A stretch of 40,892 nucleotides of DNA from Lentisphaeria bacterium. GTDB taxonomy: Bacteria > Verrucomicrobiota > Lentisphaeria > Victivallales > UBA1829. The stretch covers positions 1 to 40,892 of the forward strand of contig JAFSZN010000044.1 of the NCBI GenBank assembly GCA_017455665.1. Direction: 5' to 3'. Position numbers and translations under genes: made by a program. This document shows, in pieces, positions 1 through 8,392 of this stretch; positions within the stretch are counted from its first letter, which is position 1; each line of letters begins with the position of its first letter. The notes below the pieces were generated by a model. The model searched no databases. It worked only from the letters and a program-made list of their open reading frames with translations, and was not told the origin of the DNA.

Positions 1-1
1 C

Positions 2-784
2 AAGGTCAAGGCCGTCGCCTACGAGACGCTGCAGGAGACCGACCGATCCCTGCCGCTCTTGGCGCCGATGAGCCAGATCGCCGGCCGCCTCTCCATCCAG
101 GAGGGCGCGAAATATCTGGAGTAGCGCTTCGGCGGCGAAGGCATCCTGCTGGCGGGCGTCCCCGGCACCCCGAAGGCGAACGTGGTCATCCTCGGCGGCG
201 GCACGGTCGGCATGAACGCCTGCAAGATCGCCGTCGGCATGGGCGCGAACGTGACGATACTGGACGTGAACCTCAAGCGCCTGGAGGAGATGGACAACAT
301 GTTCGGCGCGCACATCCAGACGCTGGTGAGCTCCGACAGCAACATCGAGCGCGTGCTGAAGGACGCCGACCTGGTGATCGGCTCCGTGCTGATCCCCGGC
401 GGCTCCACGCCCAAACTCTTCAAGAAGCGCTACCTGCCCGAAATGAAGGACGGCGCGGTGTTCGTGGACGTGGCGATCGACCAGGGCGGCTGCGGCGAAT
501 CCTCGCACGTGACCACGCACGACGATCCGGTGTTCATCGAGGATGGCGTGGTGCATTACTGCGTGGGCAACATGCCCGGCGCGGTGCCGCGCACCAGCAC
601 GATCGCCCTCACGAACGCCACGCTGCGCTACGGGCTTCAGATCGCGAAGGGCGGCCTGGAGGAAGCCTGCAAGGCGAGCAAGGTCATCTCGTCCGGCGTG
701 AACTGCTACCTCGGCAAGCTCACGAACAAGAACGTCGCCGCCGCGCACGGCTACGAGTTCACGGACCTCGCCTCCCTGATCTGA
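2..784 (+). pseudogene. ald: Alanine dehydrogenase, 3' part, interrupted by in-frame TAG
   Basis: NAD-dependent L-alanine dehydrogenase (alanine to pyruvate and ammonia); the 5' end lies outside the window. Reading from base 2, the protein runs through the family segment [18 protein letters not shown], meets TAG at 122-124, and continues in the same frame with RFGGEGILLAGVPG and the Rossmann nucleotide-binding motif VVILGGGTVGMNACK. It ends with TGA at 782-784. Both sides match Ald without a gap, so a single base change (for example AAG, CAG or GAG to TAG) would explain the break. In Bacillus Ald this position is a lysine, from memory. Translation restarting downstream could give at most a Rossmann-domain fragment. 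Alternatives are an assembly error, a true nonsense mutation, or recoding. Family identity is secure; whether it is functional is unknown. Confidence 0.85.
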
Positions 785-806
785 GGAATCCGCAACATAT
801 CGGACA

Positions 807-1415
807 ATGCTGATCCTGCGCCAGGGCACCCGCGCCGAGCTGATCGTGCGGAGATCGCGTTTTCTCGGCGAAGCAACCCCGGTCCCCTCGGCGGAGGCGG
901 CACGGGCGCTTCAGCGCGAACGCAAGCGACTCTACGCCGACGCAAACCATGTCGTGTTCGCGTTCGTCTGCGGGCCGCAGGGCGGCGTCATGGGGTGTTC
1001 CGACGACGGAGAGCCGTCCGGGACGGCAGGACGCCCCGTGCTTGAAGTATTGAAGGGAAGCGGGATCACGAATGTTCTGCTCACGGTGACCCGGTGGTTC
1101 GGGGGGATCCTGCTCGGCACGGGCGGTCTGGTCCGCGCCTACACCGAAAGCGCGCAGCTCGTGCTCGCCGACGCGACGGTCGCCGAACTTGTCCCGCTCA
1201 CCCGGTTCACGCTCGCGCTGTCGTACATCCACTACGAGGCGGTGCGCCGGCGTTTCCCGGAATTCGCGGCGGAGATCACCGGCGAGGAATTCAGCGCGGA
1301 GGTGGCGCTTTCCGGCGTGCTCCCGAGCGCGAACTATGCGGCATTTTCCGCGGCGGTCCGCGACCTCACCAACGGCGCGGCCGTGCCCGTCCCTCTGCCG
1401 GAAACCGCCGGTTGA
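807..1415 (+). CDS. yigZ: YigZ/IMPACT family protein
   Basis: A 202-residue protein of the YigZ/IMPACT family, which in other organisms is linked to translation and stress responses; the biochemical role in bacteria is not settled. The family hallmarks DDGEPSGTAGRPVLEVL (about residues 68-84) and VTRWFGGILLGTGGLVRAY (about 94-112) are intact, and the C-terminal ferredoxin-like half follows. Its length fits the family. It starts 22 bases after the alanine dehydrogenase stop and has no obvious promoter of its own, so it may be cotranscribed with ald. It is followed by an intergenic region with a good promoter for the next gene. Confidence 0.9.
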   Translation: MLILRQGTRAELIVRRSRFLGEATPVPSAEAARALQRERKRLYADANHVVFAFVCGPQGGVMGCSDDGEPSGTAGRPVLEVLKGSGITNVLLTVTRWFGGILLGTGGLVRAYTESAQLVLADATVAELVPLTRFTLALSYIHYEAVRRRFPEFAAEITGEEFSAEVALSGVLPSANYAAFSAAVRDLTNGAAVPVPLPETAG

Positions 1416-1502
1416 GCTTCCGGCGCCTACCGGCAAGATCAGCAAAGATGCCTTTTTCCGGCGCCTTTGCCTGAAAACACCCGTCTTTTTTCGCGTTTTC
1501 CC

Positions 1503-1531
1503 TTGCGGAATCCGTCGCGGGCGTGTATATT
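1503..1531 (+). promoter_or_regulatory. Sigma-70-like promoter for the DUF1015 gene
   Basis: TTGCGG at 1503-1508, a 17-base spacer and TATATT at 1526-1531, about 70 bases before the DUF1015 start. Its layout matches several other promoter candidates in the window. Confidence 0.55.
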
Positions 1532-1599
1532 ATAAGATACCGATTTTCGACAAGTCGACCCGACTGCAATTCCGAACTCAACCCCGGAGTACGTTTCCC

Positions 1600-2829
1600 A
1601 TGGCTGTTTTCAGACCCTTCCACGCCCTCATGCCCCGTCCCGCCGAAGCCGCGCAGGTCGCCGCCGTCCCCTACGACGTCGTGAACACCGCCGAAGCGGC
1701 GAAGCTCGCCGAAGGCAATCCCCTGACTTTCCTCCGCGTCTCCCGCCCCGAGATCGAGCTCCCCGCGGGCACGGACATTCATTCCGACGCCGTGTACGAC
1801 AAGGCGCTCGCGAACTTCAAGCGCCTCTGCGCGGCGGCCCCCCTCGCCCATGATCCCGAGGCGAACCTCTACGTCTACGCGCTCACCATGGACGGCCGCA
1901 CGCAGATCGGCATCGCGGGCACCGCTTCCGCCGCCGAATACGATTCCGGCGTCATCAAGAAGCACGAAACGACCCGCCGCGACAAGGAGGACGACCGCGC
2001 CCGCCACGTCATGACGCTCCGTTCGCAGACCGGCCCAGTCTTCCTGACCTACCGCGACGTCCCGGCGATCGACGAGCTCGTCGCCGACATCATCAAGGAA
2101 GCGCCGTTCTTCTCGTTCACCGCGGCGGACGGCATCAAGCACGAACTCTGGAAGGCCGGAGACAAGAGCGTCGCGCTCGCCCGGCTTTTCGCCGACGCCG
2201 TGCCGTGCTTCTACATCGCCGACGGACACCACCGCGCCGCGAGTGCCGCCCGCGCCGCCAGGACCTGCCGCGCCGCGAATCCGGACCACACCGGCAACGA
2301 GGAGTACAACTACTTCCTCGCCGTGGCGTTCCCGTCCAACCAGCTCCGCATCCTGCCGTACAACCGCGCGGTGAAGGACCTGAACGGGCTCAGCGAGGCG
2401 GAATTCCTCGCGAGGATCTCGAACGATTTCGAGGTGGCGGAAACCTCCACGAAGTCGCCCGACCGCTCCGGTACGTACCGCATGTATCTCGGCGGCAAAT
2501 GGTACGCGCTCACGCCGAAGTTCTCCTTCGACGGACTCTCCGTGACCGCCTGCCTCGACGTCAGCATCCTGCAGGACCGCGTGCTCGGCCCCATTCTCGG
2601 CATCGACGACCCGCGCACGAACGCCCGCATCGACTTCATCGGCGGCATCCGCGGCACGGGCGAACTCGAACGCCTCTGCGCCGAAGGGCTCGCCGCCGTC
2701 TGCTTCTCCATGTACCCGACCACGCTGGACCAGCTGATGGCGATCGCCGACGCCGGCTCCATCATGCCCCCGAAATCCACCTGGTTCGAGCCGAAGCTCC
2801 GCGACGGCCTCGTGTCCCACGATTTCTGA
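1600..2829 (+). CDS. DUF1015 family protein
   Basis: A 409-residue protein of the DUF1015 (SpoII-associated-like) family, whose function is not established. Recognisable segments are the N-terminal FRPFHALMPRP and VPYDVVNTAEAA, the central DGHHRAASAARAAR (about residues 207-220), and a C-terminal FIGGIRGTGELERL. The ATG at 1600 is preceded by CGGAG at 1585-1589 and fits the usual family start. A promoter candidate lies upstream, and kdsB follows after 16 bases, so the two are probably cotranscribed. In some genomes DUF1015 genes lie near serine biosynthesis genes; none is present here. Cytoplasmic, with no signal peptide or membrane segment. Confidence 0.85.
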   Translation: MAVFRPFHALMPRPAEAAQVAAVPYDVVNTAEAAKLAEGNPLTFLRVSRPEIELPAGTDIHSDAVYDKALANFKRLCAAAPLAHDPEANLYVYALTMDGRTQIGIAGTASAAEYDSGVIKKHETTRRDKEDDRARHVMTLRSQTGPVFLTYRDVPAIDELVADIIKEAPFFSFTAADGIKHELWKAGDKSVALARLFADAVPCFYIADGHHRAASAARAARTCRAANPDHTGNEEYNYFLAVAFPSNQLRILPYNRAVKDLNGLSEAEFLARISNDFEVAETSTKSPDRSGTYRMYLGGKWYALTPKFSFDGLSVTACLDVSILQDRVLGPILGIDDPRTNARIDFIGGIRGTGELERLCAEGLAAVCFSMYPTTLDQLMAIADAGSIMPPKSTWFEPKLRDGLVSHDF

Positions 2830-2845
2830 TCCCGGAGCGCGCGCC

Positions 2846-3583
2846 ATGAAGACAGCCGTCATCATTCCCGCCCGCATGGGCTCCATGCGGTTCCCCGGCA
2901 AAGTCCTCGCCGACCTCGGCGGCAAGCCCGTCATTCAGCACGTCTGGGAGAACGCCATGCGCTCGAAAGCGGACTCCGTGACCGTCGCCGCCGACGATTC
3001 CCGCGTGGAAAATGCCGTGAAGGCGTTCGGCGGACACGTCGTCATGACGAAGCCGTCGCATCCCTCCGGGTCCGACCGCGTGTGGGAAGCCGCCCAGTCG
3101 ACCGACGCCGAGCTGATCGTGAACGTCCAGGGCGACGAGCCGTTCCTGCCGCACGAGGTCATCGACGACCTGATCGACGCCATGCACGGCCCCGACGCGC
3201 CCGCGATGGGCACCGTGGTCCTGCCGTGCTCCCGCGCCGACATCGCCGCGAACCCGAACCTCCCGAAAGTCGTCCTCACGGCCGACGACTACGCGCTGTA
3301 CTTCAGCCGTTCCATGATCCCCTACCTGCGCGAAGGCGGCGAGGAGACCGAGGTCTACCGGCACTGGGGCATCTACGCCTACCGCCGCGAGACGCTCGCG
3401 AAGTTCGTCTCGCTGCCGGAAGGCCGCCTCGAACGCTGCGAGAAGCTCGAACAGCTCCGCGCGCTGGAGAACGGCATCCGCATCAAGGTCATCAAAACGT
3501 CGTTCGACTCCATCGGGATCGACACGCCGGACGACCTGGTGCGCGCGCAGGAATTTCTCGCCCGAAAGGCAAAAAACATTTGA
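2846..3583 (+). CDS. kdsB: 3-deoxy-manno-octulosonate cytidylyltransferase (CMP-Kdo synthetase)
   Basis: Activates Kdo with CTP to CMP-Kdo, the donor for the first inner-core sugars of LPS, in the cytoplasm. The 245-residue length is normal. The N-terminus has the nucleotidyltransferase motif IIPARMGSMRFPGKVL (about residues 6-21), then KPSHPSGSDRVWEA, the metal-binding loop VNVQGDEPF (about 92-100) and, near the end, SIGIDTPDDL. The start has GGAG at 2834-2837, eight bases before ATG. It is the first of the envelope genes: kdsA and kdsC follow, so two further Kdo steps are adjacent. kdsD is not in the window. Confidence 0.95.
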   Translation: MKTAVIIPARMGSMRFPGKVLADLGGKPVIQHVWENAMRSKADSVTVAADDSRVENAVKAFGGHVVMTKPSHPSGSDRVWEAAQSTDAELIVNVQGDEPFLPHEVIDDLIDAMHGPDAPAMGTVVLPCSRADIAANPNLPKVVLTADDYALYFSRSMIPYLREGGEETEVYRHWGIYAYRRETLAKFVSLPEGRLERCEKLEQLRALENGIRIKVIKTSFDSIGIDTPDDLVRAQEFLARKAKNI

Positions 3584-3607
3584 TTTTTCCCGCTTTTGTA
3601 GTATTGT
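3580..3607 (+). promoter_or_regulatory. Sigma-70-like promoter before kdsA
   Basis: TTGATT at 3580-3585, overlapping the kdsB stop, a 16-base spacer, and TATTGT at 3602-3607. It would give the kdsA-to-lptB genes an internal promoter in addition to any read-through from kdsB. Confidence 0.45.
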
Positions 3608-3652
3608 ATTGAAAACCGAAACATTTTTTAAGCATTCAGGACGCACGACGCC

Positions 3653-4480
3653 ATGACATTTTCTCCCGTGAAAACCTCGAACCGGACCATCGGATGCGGC
3701 AAGCTCGCCGTGTTCGCCGGCCCCTGCGTCGCGGAATCCCGCGACCTGTGCCTCCGCGTGGCGGAATACCTGCTGAATGTCTGCGACAAACTCGGCGTCC
3801 AGTACATCTTCAAGGCGTCGTTCGACAAGGCGAACCGGAGTTCCGGCGAATCGTTCCGCGGCCCCGGCATCGACGCCGGGCTCGCCATGCTTTCCGCCGT
3901 GAAGGACGAGTTCGGGCTCCCGGTCGTCACCGACGTCCACGAATCCGCGCAGGCCGCGCAGGTCGCCGCCGTGGCGGATTTCCTCCAGATCCCGGCGTTT
4001 CTCTGCCGCCAGACCGACCTCCTCGCGGCATGCGCCGCGACGGACCGCCCGGTCAACGTCAAGAAGGGGCAGTTCCTCGCCCCCGAGGACATGGCGGGCG
4101 TGATCGGCAAACTCCGCGCCGCGGGCTGCAAAGACATTCTCCTGACCGAACGCGGCACCACGTTCGGCTATCACAACCTCGTGGTCGACATGCGGTCGCT
4201 GGCGGCGATGCGCGCGCTCGGCGTGCCGGTCGTCTTCGACGCCACGCATTCGGTGCAGCTCCCCGGCGGGCTCGGCAAGGCGTCCGGCGGCCAGCGCCAG
4301 TACGTGCCGTATCTGGCGCGCGCGGCCGCGGCTGTCGGCATCGACGCGCTGTTCCTGGAGGTCCACCCGGACCCCGACCACGCGCTTTCCGACGGCCCGA
4401 ACTCGCTGGATTTCGAGGCCGCGGCAAAAACCATCGAACAAGTCAAGGCGATCTATGAGCTTACCGGACAATATCTCTGA
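3653..4480 (+). CDS. kdsA: 3-deoxy-8-phosphooctulonate synthase (Kdo-8-P synthase)
   Basis: Condenses arabinose 5-phosphate with phosphoenolpyruvate to make Kdo-8-phosphate in the cytoplasm. The 275-residue protein has the family segments [12 protein letters not shown] (about residues 22-33), [11 protein letters not shown] (about 54-64), [32 protein letters not shown] (given in part), [19 protein letters not shown] and [18 protein letters not shown]. All are consistent with a working TIM-barrel enzyme. The last 26 bases overlap the start of kdsC, so the enzymes for consecutive steps are translationally coupled. Confidence 0.96.
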   Translation: MTFSPVKTSNRTIGCGKLAVFAGPCVAESRDLCLRVAEYLLNVCDKLGVQYIFKASFDKANRSSGESFRGPGIDAGLAMLSAVKDEFGLPVVTDVHESAQAAQVAAVADFLQIPAFLCRQTDLLAACAATDRPVNVKKGQFLAPEDMAGVIGKLRAAGCKDILLTERGTTFGYHNLVVDMRSLAAMRALGVPVVFDATHSVQLPGGLGKASGGQRQYVPYLARAAAAVGIDALFLEVHPDPDHALSDGPNSLDFEAAAKTIEQVKAIYELTGQYL

Positions 4481-4979
4481 AATCAAAGCCATCGTGCTCG
4501 ACGTCGACGGCGTCCTCACGGACGGCCGAATCGGCTACGGATGCGGCAGCCCCCGCGAGATCAAGTTCTTCGACGTCCGGGACGGCCAGGGCATCCGCCT
4601 CGCCATGCGCGCCGGGCTGCGCGTCGGCATCCTCTCCGGCAGGAAAAGCCAGGCAAACAGGACCCGCGCGAAAGAGCTCGGGCTCTCGTTCCTCTACGAG
4701 GGCTGCCTCGACAAGCTCTCCGGCTGGGAGACGCTTCTCGCCGAACAGGGCCTGAAGGCGTCCGAGTGCATGTACATCGGCGACGACGTCGTGGACATGC
4801 CGCCCATGCGCCGCGCGGGATTCCCCGTGGCGGTCGCCGACGCCGTCCCGGAGCTCGACTCCGTGGCGGTCCTCCGCACAAAACACCCCGGCGGACGCGG
4901 CGCGGTCCGCGAAGCCGTCGAAATACTTCTGAAAGGACAGGGCAAATGGGACTCCGTGCTCGAAAAATACATGCTTTGA
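4455..4979 (+). CDS. kdsC: Kdo-8-phosphate phosphatase, HAD family
   Basis: Removes phosphate from Kdo-8-P, giving free Kdo for KdsB. The 174-residue length matches stand-alone KdsC. The catalytic HAD motif I is [10 protein letters not shown] (residues 15-24, nucleophile Asp16 and acid/base Asp18), motif II appears in GILSGRKS, and the Mg-binding motif IV is [10 protein letters not shown] (about 107-116). The start lies inside kdsA and the end overlaps the LptC-like start by 34 bases, so this gene links the Kdo and Lpt parts of the cluster. Confidence 0.94.
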   Translation: MSLPDNISEIKAIVLDVDGVLTDGRIGYGCGSPREIKFFDVRDGQGIRLAMRAGLRVGILSGRKSQANRTRAKELGLSFLYEGCLDKLSGWETLLAEQGLKASECMYIGDDVVDMPPMRRAGFPVAVADAVPELDSVAVLRTKHPGGRGAVREAVEILLKGQGKWDSVLEKYML

Positions 4980-5563
4980 GCCTGCTGTTCATCCTGGCGG
5001 CGGTGTTCGGATCCGGGGCTTTCCTGCTCGCGCAGGATCTATCCTCCGGCTCCTACACCATCCTCAAACGCTACCTCTATCCGCGCTACAACGGAAACAA
5101 CGAGATCGAATACCTCGTCTACGGCATGACCGCCGTCAACAAAGGCTCCCTGATCAACCTGACGAGGCCGATGATCGACCTCGTGGACGGTTCGTACACC
5201 TCCATCCGCCAGATCGACACCATCAACCCGAACGACCTCTATCCCGAGCCGTACCCGCTCGGCTCCAAGGACAAAACCATCCAGCGCTTCTGGAACGACT
5301 CCCACCACAGGCACTCCCAGGCGTGGATCTTCGCCGAAGAGGCTGTGTTCGACAAATCGACAAACATCCTGACCAGCGACAACGCCGCGCACTTCCGTTC
5401 CCGCCAGCTTGACGCCGACGGAGTCGGATTCGACGCGGACAACGACCGCAAGTTCATCCATATCAGGTCCGGCGTCCGCGTGGTGCTCCGCCTGAAGGAG
5501 AAGAAGGCTCCCGCCGAAGGGCAAACCGATCCGCAGCCGCAGAAGGAAGAAACGAAGCCATGA
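4946..5563 (+). CDS. LptC-like LPS export protein (inferred)
   Basis: A 205-residue protein with a short basic N-terminus followed by a hydrophobic segment (about residues 9-29, [20 protein letters not shown]), then a soluble, beta-rich region and a charged Lys/Glu/Pro tail. The start at 4946 is chosen because AAGGA lies upstream with normal spacing and because it gives a complete signal anchor. Position between kdsC and two lptA-like genes followed by lptB is the classic LptC position, and a single anchor plus periplasmic beta domain is the LptC architecture. Sequence similarity to known LptC is too weak for me to see by eye, so function is inferred from order and topology. The stop overlaps the next ATG (ATGA). 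Confidence 0.6.
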   Translation: MGLRARKIHALSLLFILAAVFGSGAFLLAQDLSSGSYTILKRYLYPRYNGNNEIEYLVYGMTAVNKGSLINLTRPMIDLVDGSYTSIRQIDTINPNDLYPEPYPLGSKDKTIQRFWNDSHHRHSQAWIFAEEAVFDKSTNILTSDNAAHFRSRQLDADGVGFDADNDRKFIHIRSGVRVVLRLKEKKAPAEGQTDPQPQKEETKP

Positions 5564-7452
5564 CCAGCGCCTTCCGTTCATTTTTGATCGCGGCAGTGTT
5601 CCTCGCCGCCGCAGCCGTGTTCCCGCCGCAGCTTCGCGCGCAGGGGTTCGGCGCTTTTTCCGGCTTCAGCATGGGCGGCATTTCGGACGACGACGATTCG
5701 GATACGCCGACCGAGATCACCGCGAACTCCGCGGACATCGACCTGGAACATAAGGTCATCACGCTCATCGGCGGCGTCGTCGTCGACGACACGAGTACGC
5801 AGATCACATGCGACAGGATGGAGATCTACCTGGAGGAAGACGCCGCGGACACGCTCGTCGGAAAGGCCGACCGCCCGGAGGACTCATCCGGGGAAAAGGC
5901 GGGCGAGCCGGACAAAGAAGACGCCGCGGACGGAAAGGACGGCCCGGAGAACGCAGACGCCGAAGAGGACGAGGAGAACAAAAAGAACATCAAGACCATC
6001 ATCTGCCTCGGCAACGTGGTCTGCACGAAACGCGCCGACAAAAGCAAGCCGGACGAAAAGGACCAGGTCGCCCTGGCGGAGAAAGCGGAGTACGACGTCA
6101 ACAAGGAGATCATCGTCCTGACCGGAGCGCATTCCAGTCCGGAAAGCGTCGTCCCGGAAGACGTTTATGCCGCCATGCTCAAACAGGTCCGGGCGAACAC
6201 CGTCGCGAAAAACCCGCTGATGATGCAGGGGGACACCTGGATGACGGGGGAACAGTTCACCGTCCTGCTCAAGGAAAACAACCGCCTGAAAGTCCGCAAC
6301 ATGAAGTTCAGCTACACTGGGGATTCCCTCTTTGACGTGGGCTCCGGGGAGAAGGACGGGGAAACGGAAAAGAAAACCGCCGCCACCCTGGTCTCGTCCG
6401 ACGACGCGGACATCGACCTGGAGCGCAACCTCATCACGCTCGCCGGCAACGTGGACGTGGAGGAGGAGGCAAGCAGGATCTCATGCAAAAAGATGGCAAT
6501 CACCCTGAAAGAGAAGGCGGGCAAAGCCGCGGAACAGGCACCCGGAGACCGGAAGGACATCCCGGACGGCGACAAGGACGTCTCCGAAGTCGTCTGCACC
6601 GGGGAAGTGGTGTTCCGGAAGCACGCAGCCCCGGACGATCCCGACGGCGACGACCAGATCGCCATGTCGGAACGCGCCGTTTACGATGCCGCCAGGGAAA
6701 CCATCCTCATGACGGGCGACCCCGTCCTGCTGCAGGGATCGAACAGGCTGTACGGAAAAAGCATCGAGATCTTCTCCAAAGAGGACAACCGCATGAAGGT
6801 CAACACGGTGAAAGCCCAGCTCGCCGGCAGGCTGCTTTCCTCCGACGAGGAAGACATCCCGGGCATCCCCTCGACCACGATCACCGCCGCCACCGCCGAC
6901 ATCCGCCCGAACGAAAAGATCACGCTCTCCAAAAATGTCCTCGTCGACGACGGGTCCGGCAGCATCTCCTGCAACGAAATGGAAGTCTTCCTTCGGAAAG
7001 ACGCGTCGAATCCGCTCTTCTCCGCCGGGAAACAGCCACAGGCGGACAGTGCCGGCGCAGCCGGCGGCGACGAGGCGAAAAACAATGTCTCGAAAATCGT
7101 CTGCCTGGGAGACGTCGTATACCGGAAACTCGCCGACGGACAGGAACAGACCGTCCTTTCCCAGAAGGCGGATTACGACGCCGTCAATGAGGTCGTCGTC
7201 ATGTCCGGCGCCCACTCCGATCCGAAGTCGGTTGTTTCCCATGACACGTTCAACGAGCTCATCCGCGCGTTCGGAACGGCGTCCGGCGGCAAAAGCGGGA
7301 TCGACCCGTATACGATCCTGATGCAGGGGGAGAACTGGATCGGCGGCGAAAAAGTCTCGATCTATCCGAAGGAGGGAAACCATATCGTCGTCACCGACAG
7401 CATGAGAGCCAGCCTGAGACGGATCTCCCGCCAGAAAAACGAGGAGAAATGA
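5560..7452 (+). CDS. LptA/OstA-like periplasmic LPS transport protein with three tandem modules
   Basis: A 630-residue secreted protein, over three times the usual LptA length. A signal peptide (about residues 1-28, ending LRAQ) precedes three OstA-type modules starting near residues 53, 275 and 440. Each has a first half of the form ADIDL..ITL.G.V.VDD....I.C..MEI.L and, after a charged or low-complexity insertion, a second half of the form V.CLG.VV..K....D....KA.YD....EVV.MSG. Modules 1 and 3 also carry a helical insertion and an LMQG..W..GE motif that module 2 lacks. LptA normally forms head-to-tail filaments bridging LPS across the periplasm, so this looks like a covalently joined trimer (inference). 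It is ATGA-coupled to the LptC-like gene. Confidence 0.8.
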   Translation: MTSAFRSFLIAAVFLAAAAVFPPQLRAQGFGAFSGFSMGGISDDDDSDTPTEITANSADIDLEHKVITLIGGVVVDDTSTQITCDRMEIYLEEDAADTLVGKADRPEDSSGEKAGEPDKEDAADGKDGPENADAEEDEENKKNIKTIICLGNVVCTKRADKSKPDEKDQVALAEKAEYDVNKEIIVLTGAHSSPESVVPEDVYAAMLKQVRANTVAKNPLMMQGDTWMTGEQFTVLLKENNRLKVRNMKFSYTGDSLFDVGSGEKDGETEKKTAATLVSSDDADIDLERNLITLAGNVDVEEEASRISCKKMAITLKEKAGKAAEQAPGDRKDIPDGDKDVSEVVCTGEVVFRKHAAPDDPDGDDQIAMSERAVYDAARETILMTGDPVLLQGSNRLYGKSIEIFSKEDNRMKVNTVKAQLAGRLLSSDEEDIPGIPSTTITAATADIRPNEKITLSKNVLVDDGSGSISCNEMEVFLRKDASNPLFSAGKQPQADSAGAAGGDEAKNNVSKIVCLGDVVYRKLADGQEQTVLSQKADYDAVNEVVVMSGAHSDPKSVVSHDTFNELIRAFGTASGGKSGIDPYTILMQGENWIGGEKVSIYPKEGNHIVVTDSMRASLRRISRQKNEEK

Positions 7453-7454
7453 CG

Positions 7455-7583
7455 ATGAACCGCAATTCCGCAACCGCTCACATCCCGGATCCCGGCGCCC
7501 GCACGGCGCGTCTCCGCGGAAACACCATACCGGCGCTTGAAACATTCACGACTTCCATTCGCAACAAAGGAGCCAAACCATGA
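7455..7583 (+). CDS. Small ORF (42 aa) coupled to the second lptA-like gene
   Basis: ATG at 7455, three bases after the preceding stop, with GAGGAG at 7441-7446 as a well-spaced ribosome site. It runs through the whole intergenic gap and ends in a TGA (7581-7583) that overlaps the next ATG as ATGA. The product is polar, without signal peptide, membrane segment or recognised domain. It could be a translational relay carrying ribosomes to the next gene, a remnant of a duplicated module, or chance. There is no protein-level evidence for it. Confidence 0.35.
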   Translation: MNRNSATAHIPDPGARTARLRGNTIPALETFTTSIRNKGAKP

Positions 7584-8392
7584 CGACATTCTTCCGCTCA
7601 TTTCTGGTCGCGTCCGCCGTCTTCGCAGCATTCGCCGCTGTCCGGCCATCTCTCCATGCACAGGGGTTCGGCGGCGCTTTCTCCTCTTTCTTCTCGGATG
7701 ACGAGGAGGACAACGCTCCGGTCGATGTCTCGGCAAACGTCGCCGACATCTACCTTGAAAAAAACATCATCACCCTGCTGGGCAATGTCGTGGTGGACAA
7801 GAAGGACACCAAGATCACCTGCGACAAGATGGAGATCTTCCTGAGGGATAAAACGGAAAAGGAAGACGAGGGGGAAAAGGAAAAAAAGGCTGAAAAGCCT
7901 GAGGAAAAGCCCGCCCCGAAACCCGCGGCGGTGTCCGCCGTGAAAACGGATGGAAAAGAGCCGGAAAAAGACGACAAGGAGAAAGCCGACGGGATGAACC
8001 AGAACATCTCCAAGCTCATCTGCACGGGCGACGTCGTATACCGGCAGCAGAAGCCGGACAAGCCGGGAGACGATTCCCTGGCGCTTGCGAACAAAGGCGA
8101 TTACGACGAAAAGACCGGCGTCATCGTCATGACCGGCGGCCACATCAATCCGCAGGGAGAACTCCCCAAGGCGATGTACGACGACATCGTGCGCGTGGTC
8201 GGCAAGGACATGGTCAAAGAATACCCCATCATGAAACAAGGAACGAACTGGATCCTCGGCGACAAGATCGAGATCTTCGTCAAGGACCGCAACCACATGC
8301 GCGTCATCAATCCCAGGGTCAGCTCGAACAGATCCCTCTCAAACAACTCTACCACCACTACCACTACGAATCCCGGGAGCACCCGCCGATGA
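7580..8392 (+). CDS. lptA: LptA/OstA-like periplasmic LPS transport protein, single module
   Basis: A 270-residue secreted protein with a signal peptide (about residues 1-30, ending LHAQ) nearly identical in style to that of the preceding three-module paralogue (FRSFL near the start, QGFG after cleavage). One OstA module follows: VSANVADIYLEKNIITLLG, VVDKKDTKITCDKMEIFLRD, a Lys/Glu/Pro-rich insertion of roughly 50 residues, then ISKLICTGDVVYR and GDYDEKTGVIVMTGGH. A Ser/Asn/Thr-rich tail ends the protein. It has AAAGGAG upstream and is ATGA-coupled to lptB. This is the most LptA-like of the two genes in size and position; the two are clearly paralogues. Confidence 0.82.
   Translation: MTTFFRSFLVASAVFAAFAAVRPSLHAQGFGGAFSSFFSDDEEDNAPVDVSANVADIYLEKNIITLLGNVVVDKKDTKITCDKMEIFLRDKTEKEDEGEKEKKAEKPEEKPAPKPAAVSAVKTDGKEPEKDDKEKADGMNQNISKLICTGDVVYRQQKPDKPGDDSLALANKGDYDEKTGVIVMTGGHINPQGELPKAMYDDIVRVVGKDMVKEYPIMKQGTNWILGDKIEIFVKDRNHMRVINPRVSSNRSLSNNSTTTTTTNPGSTRR

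Noticed and set aside
2762-4519. Long minus-strand open frame of 585 codons opposite kdsB/kdsA
   Set aside because: Opposite well-supported genes, rich in Arg/Gly/Ala/Val from GC-skewed codons, with no domain and no ribosome site. An antisense shadow.
7455-7583. Known small-protein family in the lptA gap
   Set aside because: No similarity to a known small protein is apparent; it is kept only as a coupled ORF of low confidence.
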